Below are positions 35,966 through 47,264 of a DNA stretch of 64,000 nt, piece by piece. The notes beneath the pieces were generated by a model, which ran no database searches, was not told the DNA's origin, and saw only the letters and a list, made by a program, of their open reading frames with translations. Source of the stretch: Psilocybe azurescens (taxonomy: Eukaryota; Basidiomycota; Agaricomycetes; Agaricales; Agrocybaceae); assembly GCA_023853785.1 (NCBI GenBank), contig JAJIRX010000711.1, positions 124,001-188,000 on the forward strand, in the 5' to 3' direction. A program made the position numbers and the translations under genes. Numbering within the stretch: position 1 is the stretch's first letter; each line of letters begins with the position of its first letter.

Positions 35966-37409
35966 ATGTCGCGCTCTGCATCACACTCGCTGGATGTTCT
36001 CCGCACGAGTCCCGTTAGGGGGCAGCTGGAACCCTACGACCCTCGCACTCCGAAGGGTTGCAGATATATCCAAACCACAGATACCCCAGATGAACTCAAG
36101 GTGATTCAACCATGTTGATAAACAACTCAGCATCTTCTGAACCATATTTAGATGCTACTACCTCCCAGTACTGCGTCAATGTACGAACAATTGTTAAACC
36201 TGGAAAATTACGAACTTTCCAAGAAACCAAACATCTCTTGGGAACGTATCATGGAAATCCGCCATCTGAAGGACCGAATGTGTCGCAAATGTCAAAAACT
36301 GGCCAAGACGACTATGCCTATTGCAAGAACATCATCCCGCGGCGACTCATTTGTTTTCCAGACATTTGTCGCTCCTCCAGACTTTCGAGTAAAAGAAATG
36401 GAGAAATGGTTTAGAGATCAACAGAAACGTGGTACAACAACTTTACCTCGGAAGGCCATCGCACCGAATGCTTCTAGCACGCAGGATTACTCTATGGCAG
36501 GTCCATCGAGCAGTCGTCCAGTGCCCCCGCCGTCCACAAAGCAACCTATTCGAAGGTCGATAACAAATCCAGAAACGTCAACAAATCTCAAGCAAACTCT
36601 GTTTTACAAACCTTTACCTGTACAGCCATCCCGTCTAGTTCAACCAGAACAGAGGTTCTCTTTAGCATCGGTACCTCCACTGCCTGGACTCGCCGACATT
36701 ATGTCTCCACCTCCTCTTCCTGTACTATTACTTTCCCAACGCGAGAGCTATGGACTTGAAGCCGACGACTTGCAACCCGAGCCTCCGTCTGACAACATCC
36801 CTATACCCGCTCCCTATCACTGAGGCTGGACCTTCTGAACCTGCTCCCGAGCCCAGTCTCCGACCGTCTCTTTCCAGGAGAAACAGCAACATCAAGCGCA
36901 ACAGCATGGTCGAATTGAAAACCGTCTCATGGGCAGACAACAACGAGCTCGACAATCAATTCTCCAAATACGCCTCCGCCGCGCGCGAAGCTCAGGCATC
37001 AGGTGAGAACGTCCTCGAATCCATTTTTGGCCTTTCAATTACCCTTTTCTGACAACGTTTTGTGGGCGCAGGCAAATGGGACGAAGTTCGCGTTCTATAT
37101 TTAGAACAGATCAATGGTCTCGAAAATCTTCATTTGCAGGTCAAAGAAGGCTTAGAGCACCTTCGTTCTGAAACGGATCATCTGCAACGCATTGATGAGA
37201 CGATACGAAGACAACGTGGAGCGCTGGATGCTACTTTCCAGGACTTTGAAAAAAACAAGCATTGTTCCAAGAAAAAGGTCAGTTTGTACTCTGTGGCTTT
37301 ATGCTATTTACCGACATTATTATCAGTTCAAGAAGCCCTGAGTGAAGCAAATGATGCTCTTACACGACAAGGTTTGAAAAGAGATCTGGAGCCTATTAAC
37401 GAATCTTAA
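35966..37409 (+). CDS. Uncharacterised basidiomycete protein with C-terminal coiled coil
   Basis: I do not recognise it. Exon 1 (MSRSASHSLDVL..) ends at 36102; exon 2 starts at 36152 and carries a Trp/Cys-containing helical segment (SWERIMEIRHLKDRMCRKCQKLAK, and PDFRVKEMEKWFRDQQKRG), then a Pro/Ser-rich linker, then a basic RRNSNIKRNS patch. The C-terminal 130 residues are charged heptad-like helix (KWDEVRVLYLEQINGLENL..LRSETDHLQRIDETIRRQ), likely a coiled coil. Two frame problems: a shift near 36800-36830 in the Pro-rich linker, and an A7 run at 37249-37255 that is one base short of the frame used by the last exon. The last intron can be read through without a stop, giving an alternative C-terminus. 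An assembly or scaffold role is only a guess. Confidence 0.6.
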
Positions 37410-37654
37410 CGATCCTAGAAATGACTGACTGTTCCTTTCTTTTGTTTGTAAATGTAACGACATCGTATCTTTTTAGCCTCTATATGTCATTAGGTGATTT
37501 TACATAGTGTTGTATTTACTAGAATAAATCATCTCTTACTCGTCAGAAAGAAATGTATGCTACGGCTACGGTATCTTGTCATAACGACTAATATCTCCTG
37601 AGGTATAAATAAGGTATACAAAAGTGGAATAAAATGAATGATGCAATAAGAGGT

Positions 37655-40100
37655 TCATAAGGATGTGCGCCGCCGCTTCGCATTCTTCCACCAATAACGA
37701 ACAAGGGATAGATAACTAATGAGGATGACAACCGCCAGCGAAAGAATAACGCCAAACACATTGTGAGGACTTCCCACTGTATGCGCATTTGTGGGTATCG
37801 TGACATTCAGAGAGAACAGACCTATTTTGAAGTCGGTCAATGGCTCAAGCATCAATCAACAAAGGGCACTCGTACCGGTTAGGGTTTGAAGACATAGTAC
37901 TGAAAGAGTGACTACTGTTAAGAGCAGTAAATTCATGTCGGTGGAGCCCTTAGAGGTCTCTGACATGGCCCGGAGTTGAGCCAGGTATGTTGGATGAGAC
38001 TGGCTAAGCATGCGCTCATAATGAACCAGAGAATGTTGCAAAGTCAAGATATGGTCTACAAAAATGAATACATCATGCATACCCCTAATGAATCAGGCCA
38101 TGACTAACCTTGAACATCTCCCATGTAGATTGCCACCTCAAATTCCTCGGTACTGTGTCCCTCTGCAGCTGCCCTTGCAAGGCGTTTTTGTATTTGTGTG
38201 ACCACATCCGATTTCGTGGCAAGCAATCGACCCAATACCGTGACCAGTTTTCGGGTTCTGGCCATACGTCGCAAAGTGAGCTGCGTTCCACTGGGAGCCG
38301 TCTGCGGCCTGGCCCAGAGTAGACTCCAGGCATTAGTGACACGTCGTTTAGCACGACGCAAAAAAAAGACGGATGCTCAGTCGAGGGGATGCAAAGTGAG
38401 GCCGGTAGGAATTGCGCAATTTCTCAGCAGGCGAATATTTCTCCTTTATCAACGTTGTTTGAGACAGCGGTGATTCCTCTAGCTTAAGAAGGGGCATGAA
38501 ATCAGACGTGATAGACCTTGCAAGTTCTACAGGAGGTCCAGCGGGCATGCTCAGGTCGGGTTCCCCACTGTAGACAATATGATCTATAGCGACTGCTTCC
38601 TTTTCAATATCCTCGAGAAAGGGAAAAAATGAGTCGACTATAGAGTCGAGGATATTATGGGTGATCCAGTCTAACATAAGCATTTCAGCGGTTTGAAAAC
38701 TGGGCAGAGAAGACAGATAGCCGACCTGAGGATTTATTTACAAGTTCCTCTCGCAATACCAGTCTATTTCGTACACGATTGGTGTGTTCTGTATAATGAT
38801 TAGTTGACGTATTATGGCAGTGGTGAAATTGATGTACCAGAAATATCTGTGAAATGAAACTGAGCTAGCCATTTAGTTTAGATATACCAACGGGTTGTGC
38901 GAACATACGCAGCATATCCCATCCTTAAAAACGGTAAGGTATACATTGGCCTCTCCGATCGAACCTTCGTCAAGCGTAGTTTTATATGGTGTCTCCATGA
39001 GTCCAGTTTCACGACGAATTTTATCTCTGGTAGCTTGACTTTCGATGGCTCGGAATGATATAAAGTAGTAGCCCAATTTACTAAATAGTTCGAGTTTTTC
39101 CCGAGGATCTTGCTGAAGAATATCTTCGAGTGTTAGTGGATGAATATGCAAAAGCTGATTAAACGGTGAACTCATTGCAGCGTTTGTTCGATTTGTTCAG
39201 GCGTACCTTGCCAATGGCCCGTAGGTCTGCCCAAGTAGGGTTGGCTACATCTAAGAACCATGCTTGGGGTTTAATCTGGGGTTCCTCACGAATCATCGTT
39301 GATTTGGCCAGTCTGGGTTCTGGTGTAGCTCGTTCTTTGCCCTTTCTCCCTTTCCGAATACCGATTGGGGAAGCGGACATTGACCTAGGTATCGAGGATT
39401 TACTACGTTGAATACGAGGGACAAAATGCGCGGGGGCTTGAGGGGAGTCAGAAGCAGCATCAGCCAGAGCAAAGAATTTGTTTCTTGGACGGGGACGACG
39501 ATGTCTGGCCGGTTTCCGAATCGCGATATCAAGCTGCGTGAGGACTAAAGGCAACGATGTCGTCCATGTGGTACGACGGTCTGTCCCATGAAATGCATCA
39601 GTACCGATTTGGGTAGCTTGGTGCGCATGCACTGCCGGCATGATGGAAGAAGGCAGATATAACGCAAACTCTCTCGGGATCTGCCTTGACTTTTCCAAAG
39701 CCTTCATGCGTGTTATCCGAGCTGCGATATCGCGTTCGGAGACCATTGTGCGCAGCGAGGAGACGCTGCGTGGCCTCTTCCTGCGCCTTCTAGCCAGTTG
39801 AGATCTTGTGAGTGTGACCACGGAGGAGCGGGATGACGATGACGAGGATGAAGATGAGCTCGACGAATCAGATGCATTGGAAGAATTTCCTTTGACATTC
39901 CGCGACCACCTTGTGATTGCGAGCTCGAGTTTAGCAGCGATGGCTCCTAAACGACCCCCGGCCAGAAATGAAGACGATGAAGAAGAAGACACGGAGGAGG
40001 CTGAACTGGATGAAAGGGATGGAGCAGGAGCTGGAAGGTCATGGTGAGGAGGATCGCCCCTGTATATGTCTTCCTGATTATACTCAGTGTGGACGGACAT
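37655..40100 (-). CDS. CorA-like membrane transporter with a divergent pore motif
   Basis: A 300-residue Ser/Arg-rich cytosolic head (with two Ser runs) is followed by the CorA core: AWFLDVANPTWADLRAIGK, LLHIHPLTLEDILQQDPREKLE, YYFISFRAI, DGICCFHFTDIS, and DWITHNILDSIVDSFFPFL. The end has two transmembrane helices (NLLLLTVVTLSVLCLQTLTG and GVILSLAVVILISYL) with a short loop between. In Mg2+ channels this loop begins after a strict GMN motif; here it reads LFSLNVTIPTN, so Gly and Met are both replaced. Mnr2/Alr-like proteins carry Mg2+ across plasma or vacuolar membranes, but the changed filter makes cation and activity uncertain. About eight exons; start at the first ATG (MSVHTEYNQED). Confidence 0.82.
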
Positions 40101-40249
40101 TGAAATGAGGTAGCAAAACGAAAGTGGAGGTGTGCAAGACTGACATGGGCAAATGAGAGTGTGAAGAAAAACAAACGACGGAAGACAATTACGACGGTGT
40201 TCTATTTTAACATTGTTCTCACGCCAAGGATGAAAGTAGTAAATGAAAG

Positions 40250-41733
40250 CTAAGCCACTCGTCGCCTCTTAACACCAGGCCAGCCAGAATCAGCTTCCAT
40301 CCCGCGTTTGCGACTCACTCCCTCTTCGCCCTTAGCATACGGCCGAGATCGCTTCTCTTTCTGACTTTCTTTCTTTTGTCTCTTGTCCATCACCTTCTTC
40401 ACTGCACGTTGTCCGCCCTCCTTGGCCAGTGCTTCGTATTTCGCCTGCACGATCAACTTCTGTTGTTCCCCTGTAACAGACACGTCCATTGAGTGTCATT
40501 TCTGAATTTATAAAAACTTCCGTACCTTTTTTCAAATACCATGCTCCTTTGCCTTCGCTTCGTTTCGCCAGCTCTTCCTTCTTAACTTTACCTAGCGCAT
40601 CCCTTTGCACTTGGTCCAGTCGATCCTTGTTCACTAAACTTTCTGCTCGTTTGATGGCCTGTTCTAGTCGATAAACCTCATGTTCTCGTTCACTCCGTAG
40701 TTCCCTGGGAGATGAAGCCAGCGCTTTACGCGCTTGTTTTAACGTATCTCGTAGAGCGTGGAGTTCTTTTTCCGGTTCTCTGTCAGGAAGCTGTACGATT
40801 TCGAGAATTTGTCTACAGAGAATTCCCCTGCAGTAGGAAGGAATCTCGGATCCCGTGGAACCTATGTACCATGATCAAAAAATCTTTTAACAATAAATGA
40901 GAACCTCCTACTATTCTGGGGACCTCTACAACGGTCCTGCGTCTGGTAACAGGTCTCTTTGAGGTAACTTCGGTAGGCCTAAGAGATATGAATTAGTATG
41001 TTATAAAGTACGTTAAAGCGATAGAGAACTCACGCATGTTTGCTTGACCTCTTAGTTATGTCTGTCCGACGTTTGGCGTTCCATTCAACCTTCTCGATCT
41101 TCTCTTTGCCTTTACCTTTCGTATCACTAGTCTCTGGTCCACTATCACTCGAGTTGCTGTGACTGTCTGCATCCGAATCCGAATCACTGTCAGGCTCTGC
41201 TTGACTGAGGATACGCTGAGCTTGGCGAAGAGCTCCTAAAGGTAGATCCTGTAGGTCTGTTATTCGATAAGTGAGGATGTCCTCGCGGTATTGAATATGC
41301 ATCGCGTACTATTCTTCAACGATACCTAATTAATAGCCAAAGGTGAACTTTAGTCATCAATTGAACAAATTATATACCATACCTCGGATGGTTCTTCAGG
41401 TTTTGCCTTATTCTTGATGGATTCCTTATGTACAAAGTCCTCTTCATCTTCCTCCCACTGCGCGACTCGATGAGCATCGGCATCGGCATCGGCATCTTGT
41501 TCATAATCTTCTTCTATTCCAGAGCCTTGACTAGAGCCTTCCTCAAACTCTTCCGCTTCACTAGATTCTTGGGCATGTTTGCCTTCGTCTTCACTTCCAC
41601 TTTCAGAATCAAAATGCGTAACTTTTGGTACGGCTTTGGACTTCGGCGGGGGTTCAGATGACCTGGGCTGTTTCCTTTGTGCGCCCGGTTTACCTGGGGC
41701 GGGTCTCGTTAATGGTCGAGGGCGGCGAGGCAT
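40250..41733 (-). CDS. RRP36: rRNA biogenesis protein RRP36
   Basis: An acidic N-terminal region ([21 protein letters not shown], and [12 protein letters not shown]) is followed by the RRP36/DUF947 core: [66 protein letters not shown], and the Lys-rich C-terminal end [25 protein letters not shown], finishing [11 protein letters not shown]36 is a nucleolar part of the 90S pre-ribosome needed for early 18S rRNA cleavage. Length about 360 residues, normal. The start ([11 protein letters not shown]) was chosen over an upstream in-frame frame because family members begin with such a basic tail. The 5' region contains a 27-bp direct repeat. Confidence 0.88.
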
Positions 41734-41828
41734 TGTTACAAGTTTATTTACGTGAGTCTGAACGCGCCAGAAAATATCGGCATTGAACTTCACAGAAAGA
41801 TTTAATCTGGACGTCCAAACCAAACATC

Positions 41829-41900
41829 GGCAATTTAAGTCAGTTGAGCCAATTGGAGCCACGTCAAACCAAAGGCAATTTAAGTCAGTTGAGCCAATTG
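41829..41900. repeat. 27-bp direct repeat upstream of RRP36
   Basis: The 27-base sequence starting GGCAATTTAAGTCAGTTGAG occurs perfectly at 41829-41855 and 41874-41900, offset by 45 bases. It lies 100-170 bases upstream of the RRP36 start codon. It may be a duplicated promoter element or a recent small tandem duplication. Confidence 0.85.
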
Positions 41901-42213
41901 AGCCATTATCAAAATCAAAGTCAGTGAGCTCCAGTGCAACTCCAGTGAGTTGCCAGTATTAACTTTTAAGAACCGGACGCTTACTTGCAGCGCCCAACAA
42001 CGGCGCTCGGCATGCTCCGATACAATCTAGAAGTCTGAGTACGTCGCTTTGTTTTTATGCCAAAAATTCTACGCAGGCTCAATCGGCGAGGTCGGATGTC
42101 ATTAATCCAAATATTAGAAATTTCTCCAGAGAAAATCGGCATGTGTCATAGCATGTCACGGTTAATTGAAGGGAGAGCAGAAAACTAACAATAGTATTAT
42201 ACATACATACATA

Positions 42214-44102
42214 TCACGAAGACCGCACTTGACTTGGGAAAGTAGTGGAGTCTCGGTAGTCATCTAAAACCACATACCGTCCATCCTTCACCATTACATC
42301 CAGATAAAGACCACGTGAACGCGGTCCCGACCTCCATAACGGCGTAATACCCATCCAAGCGCCCAACTTTGTTAGCCACTTGTGGCTTATAGGGTGCGCT
42401 TCATACGGAGGATCGCTCAACAAGCCTTCCCATCTATAAGTGGGACGGGCGCGTATCCATGAGTCGTCATGATCTGTCCCGCCGCCTGTACCCAGCGTAG
42501 ATGGTTGTCCCTGAGTAAGAATATCAATGTCTTCCATATCTAGCTCGCGTTTATCGTTTCCGATATGAAACATGACCGCCTATGAAAACCGTCAGATCAT
42601 TACGAAAATATGACAAGCTCAAAGTAGCTCACTTGTTTCGAGTCTCTAAAAACGGTATCGTTCAAGCGAAGATACAGTTTGTTCAGAAATCCGGTATGGA
42701 AAAAATCCCCCGGCGAGGCTTTTTGTGAAGCATTCCTCTTTGGGTAAGAAAATTCACCAGAGCCGCCCGAGGTAATGGCGTATATGCAATGGACGTCTTG
42801 TAGTATGGATTGAAGTCAACAGCATACTTTTCCAGGCTGGATATGGTATCGTGATTTCTGCGCCACAGATCATCCTACGTAAAGCTCAGCACATGAAGAG
42901 ATCAACAAACATTCACAGACTCACCCAGAAGATGTACCACCAAGTAGCAAGCTCTGAAGTGCTAACAGCTTCAAGCCGAGTATAAGCCGACCTGAAGGCA
43001 GCCTCGCTGTTCAGCATCAATTCCTGAATTCGACAATCCCCCTCGATTTCGCACAATCTTTGTACTAGTCCATCCGGATCGCGAGGATGGTCATAGACAT
43101 AAGTCAGGAATCGATAGGTCATAATGCGCGTTTTCCGCTGACATTCTTGTCTATGATGTCGCCTGTAATGCGAAAGTTTCTCCTCGATTGGAAAAAGACC
43201 TTCATCGACGAGTTTTCGGTTGATCTGAAGAAAACGTGCGAGTAAGGGTGTAAGATCAAAATCCTCATTCAGCCCTATGACATCGCTTGAGACTGTCATA
43301 TCCCTCGAGTATTTGAGCTCGATATCAAAGCCACTACCAAGTTGAAGCCCCTGGTATACCAAATGGCCGCGGCGTTTGATCTTCAAAAGAGCATGTTCAT
43401 AGTGTGTCGAGGTGACAGCGCGATAGCGTTTCGCATGCCACCAGTCGGTATGTGATCCTACAGGCTGAGAACACAAGTCCACTTAATTGTACAACATAGG
43501 GAATGTAAATAGATGAGCTTACTTGCACGTATTCATATGGCCATTGAATTACTCGACCTTCTAGGGCTCTCAACGACATCCGTACGTACCGCCTTCTCTG
43601 AATATCTCGACTGGAATTTTGCAATATGAAAGCCTCAAGGTCGCAAGCATCATTCAGCACCGCATAAGGGCCATCGTCGTACCGGATAACCTACAAGACC
43701 AGCTCATTGGTCATAAATCCACTTTGAACCAACGAATACGCACGAGTGTAGGTGGAAAGGGGATCCACCAAGCATTTCCAAAGTAACTCTTGCAGGCGGG
43801 GTTGGAGCCGTCCTCAGACCTTTTCCAGTAGCTATCTGGTCCAATGTAGTTCTTCTGGATCTCATCCTCGAGATGCCTATACCAAGCGAAATCAGGCCCA
43901 GTGGTTAGAGCAACAGCCCTTTTGTACGCAACGATGCCAACTTCGCGTAAGATCTGCAAGATGCAGATTGGATACCTCGGACTATTGGCAAAAAAGGTAC
44001 AATACATACCTTGAGATTTTCCACATGTCTTTCACCTGGTGTGTTCATGAAATTAAGTAGATATGGAGGGAATTCCGAGTCTCGCGCCTGAGCAAAGGCC
44101 AT
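42214..44102 (-). CDS. Uncharacterised conserved-looking protein, possibly N-terminally incomplete
   Basis: Not recognised. Exons read a soluble, Trp- and Tyr-rich protein: YLLNFMNTPGERHVENLK, ILREVGIVAYKRAVAL, ACKSYFGNAWWIPFPPTL, DDGPYAVLNDACDLEAFILQ, GSHTDWWHAKRYRAV, VYDHPRDPDGLVQRLCEIEG, ELATWWYIFWDDLWRRN, and a last exon TYRWEGLLSDPPYEAHPIS..YVVLDDYRD. No signal peptide or transmembrane segment, no catalytic motif I can name. Five or six introns near 50 nt. The open frame continues upstream of the ATG at 44102 for about 25 residues (IWQESVTTLLLTDPECKIPKE), so another exon probably precedes it towards 44200. Roughly 600 residues. Confidence 0.5.
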
Positions 44103-44366
44103 GACTTGCTCTTTGGGTATTTTGCATTCAGGGTCAGTAAGTAGAAGGGTCGTGACTGATTCTTGCCAGATTCGCCTTTTGGTATGAATGGAGGAAGAGG
44201 TTATATCTAACCTTTGGTTATATGCGAGTTAATTTGTGTGGAAGGAAGTGGACGAAAAGATGTACCGAGGAGAGAATATGTCGACGCCTTTTTAAGAGAG
44301 GAATGATTAGTAGTCGATTTCTATGGAAGAATGAAAACGTACTGAAATCTATCCTTCGCGTCAATC

Positions 44367-47065
44367 CTATTTTAGTGTCAGACATTGCTTTGGAAGAAGA
44401 AAATGCAAACACGCACTCTTGACTACCCTTTGCATCCAATTGAAGTTAATGACTGAGAAGTCTGTATTGTGTGTCAAGCGCGTGCCATTGAAATTTATGA
44501 ACCAAAGGAACTTACAAAATCCAAGCCCATACGTTACAATGTAGATGCTAAATTTGAGTTCATAACATTTTGTACACTGAGAGCGTTTGATGCCCACGCA
44601 CCAGTAAAGCACATAAGAGTCTATAATGTCCTTGCCAGGAATATTCAAAGTGATGGCTAGAGCGGTTGCCGATGTGGAGAGATAATTGAGTCTAGACGTC
44701 CATTCACTGGCATTGTTCACAGGGTCCAGAAAGGGGGCGAAAGTGCATTGAGCAATGAAGAATGCCAGAGTCGAGACTAACAGGAGAGATTGTCGAATAA
44801 CAGGCACTTTAAAACGAGATAAGGTGCGAAATAAACAATTATCGGGATCGATAACAGCAATGATCACAAGGGTGCTGAGCTTTGCAAAGAGATATGTAGA
44901 TATGTAGGTACCCCAGCCACGACGAAACCCTGTGGTTGGTTGTAAGGAAAAGGACACTGGGAAGAAGAGTGATAATAATACCGTTGTATAAAAAAGCAAA
45001 TGGATTGCGGTCACGATTGAGCAACCGGTGATATTCTCCGTCCAAATCCACGCTACTGCGAGGACGACCAAGCTCAGTGAATTTGTCCAACTTTGGAACA
45101 GAACGTCGTATGACACGACGAAGGGCAATGGGAAACCAGATAGCAAGCTGAGAATATATGATTAGTCAAGGCACGCCAATCGAGACCCAGATAAGATACG
45201 CACGAATAAAAACGTGATTGCGGACAAAACAACCGCAATTGGTGCAAGATTAACTTCATTTCGCTTCATAGTCGTTGTCCAACAAAAATCCAGGGGATCA
45301 CGGAACTCGGACGGAGGTCCGAGAGGAGTAACGATGGGCGGGAAAACTGTCGAATTCACGTAGGGATTGGGTATAGCCCACAGTTCCTCAGACCAAACTA
45401 GGACATGCAGCGACATTGTGCTCAAGGGTAAATAAAGTATAGTAAGCAAAAGGTTACTATGAGAATGCCCCACTGGTTGCGTTTCGTTTCTGTTTGTTGT
45501 AAACCTTCAATAGACGTGTAGCGATCGCATTGGCCGGTCGATAGATGAAAGTAGTACAGGAGTACGGCTCCAATCGCCATGAAAGCCAGAAGAAATAGCA
45601 AAGACTGGACAACAACAGGAGCAAAATTCAGGGCAAGGACATTGGGACTAACCAGAATGAAAGTTTGAGGTCGAATCCACCGAGCAGTAGATAAGATGTA
45701 CATACATAGTACCTAGAAATAGCTTTCGCCACTTGTCTTCGATGTCAATGCCTCTCATTGGTACTGGAATAAACTGGTGAGCATCAATCCATGCATGCAG
45801 ATGACACCATCAAACCTATAGTACTTAAAATCAAAGCAAAGATTTGCACCGTGTTGACGAGTCCTTGTAGACTGTAAAAGATGCCAGCGCACTGGAGCCC
45901 TGGAAGAAGTGTGAGTCACAATTCATAGAAACGCGCAGGTTGTTCTCACCAAGAAGCCGATGAGGAAGTTTGTGGAGCCACCAATGATTGAAGTTCTGTT
46001 TCTCCATGCAGGAGCTACGGTTGAATTGGTTTCCAAGTCATCAAGAGAGTGACCTGTTTTGGCCAATGCATCCATGGGCGGGAACATCCCTCCAGGACAT
46101 TCCTCATCTTCGTTTCCAAGATATGGAGCAGGTAGTAAGGCGATATAGTGGTCCAGTTTGGGGAGCCAAAGAGGGTACGCGTTTCTTGAAAAGACTGCTA
46201 GAGCAGGGACCGATTTCTGAGAAGGGTGCGACCTTCCTACACGTCGAAAATACGTTTGAGTGTTTGCGGAGCCGTTGTCGTTTGACCTTGTCTTGTGGGG
46301 TGGATAGATATGTTTGAAGAATGTGGTTGTTTCTCCATCACAGTCACCGGCACTGCGTGTTGCCGAAGGATTAGTACCATTTGGCTGTGGAATTTCGGAG
46401 AATGAATCCGTTAAAGTGGCTTGGGTAGACCGATTAGTATTTGTTCGAGAATTGGAGACTTTGGTGTTATGTGGACCTTCGGTATAGTTTGTCTTTGAAT
46501 CCGTGGTTGTAATTGTTGGAGATATACTCAGAAGAGTATCACGCGAGCTAAAGGGTGTCGTAGATTCGGCTTGATCTAGATGCAGAGGTGCTCTGGAATC
46601 CTTGTAAGTAACAGTAGCTGCTGCATTGTGGTTGATGAAACGAGCAAGTCGAGGGTGAGGAATTTTAAATTCTGAAGGCCCGTCAACCTGATCGGCATGG
46701 CTCTTAATATCGAGCTGTTCCGTTTGTCGAGATCGAACTTGAGAGCCTGGCTGAGCAAGTGGCGAACTTTTAGGCTCTTCGAATTGTTGCACCAGATCTT
46801 TCACGGCCATGATTGCATCGACCCCGGTGTGGTTATGATTACCAGTGCATGGGAGTATAGTACCTAGTACCAATGGCTGTTTGAACCCAGAATAACTGTG
46901 TTGTTGAGGCTGGGCGAGTAGGGCGACACAAGGGAGGAAGCCACAGTTGCTGCCAGGCCGATTCGTGCGCCGTGCGACTGAGGTCCGTGCCTTGACATCA
47001 AACCACTTGAGATGAATATATATGGGTAAATTATCCTTTTTGGAATCATCAGCAATATCAGGCAA
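44367..47065 (-). CDS. Multi-pass membrane protein, function unknown
   Basis: A hydrophilic Ser/Thr/Asn-rich N-terminal part of about 350 residues (many N-x-T/S sites) is followed by about eight hydrophobic segments, for example QCAGIFYSLQGLVN, VVVQSLLFLLAFMAIGAVLLYYF, APIAVVLSAITFLF, LVVLAVAWIW, TTVLLSLFFPVSF, LSTLVIIAVIDP and LLLVSTLAFFIAQCTF. LNYLSTSATALAITLNIPGKDIIDSYVLY near the end followed by FNWMQRVVK suggests a cytosolic C-terminus. The plan (large glycosylated head, then a helix bundle) suggests a plasma-membrane or Golgi protein, but I cannot name the family. The start at 47065 is the longest open frame only; the first 60 residues have no supporting motif. It may overlap functionally with nothing in the window. 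Confidence 0.5.
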
Positions 47066-47264
47066 TATTACGACTCCACGGGTCGTTTAAGTGGCCGGTT
47101 TAGATCCCGACACACAACACAGTACACAGCTGTGCGCAGTGATTGGGTATAAATTAAAGATTTTCTGCGCATTATATAATATTTACATCAAATATTTAAA
47201 TGGATTATAATGGCAAGTGAATCATATTTAAAATAAAGATAGATGTTGGGTAGTTGGATACCGT

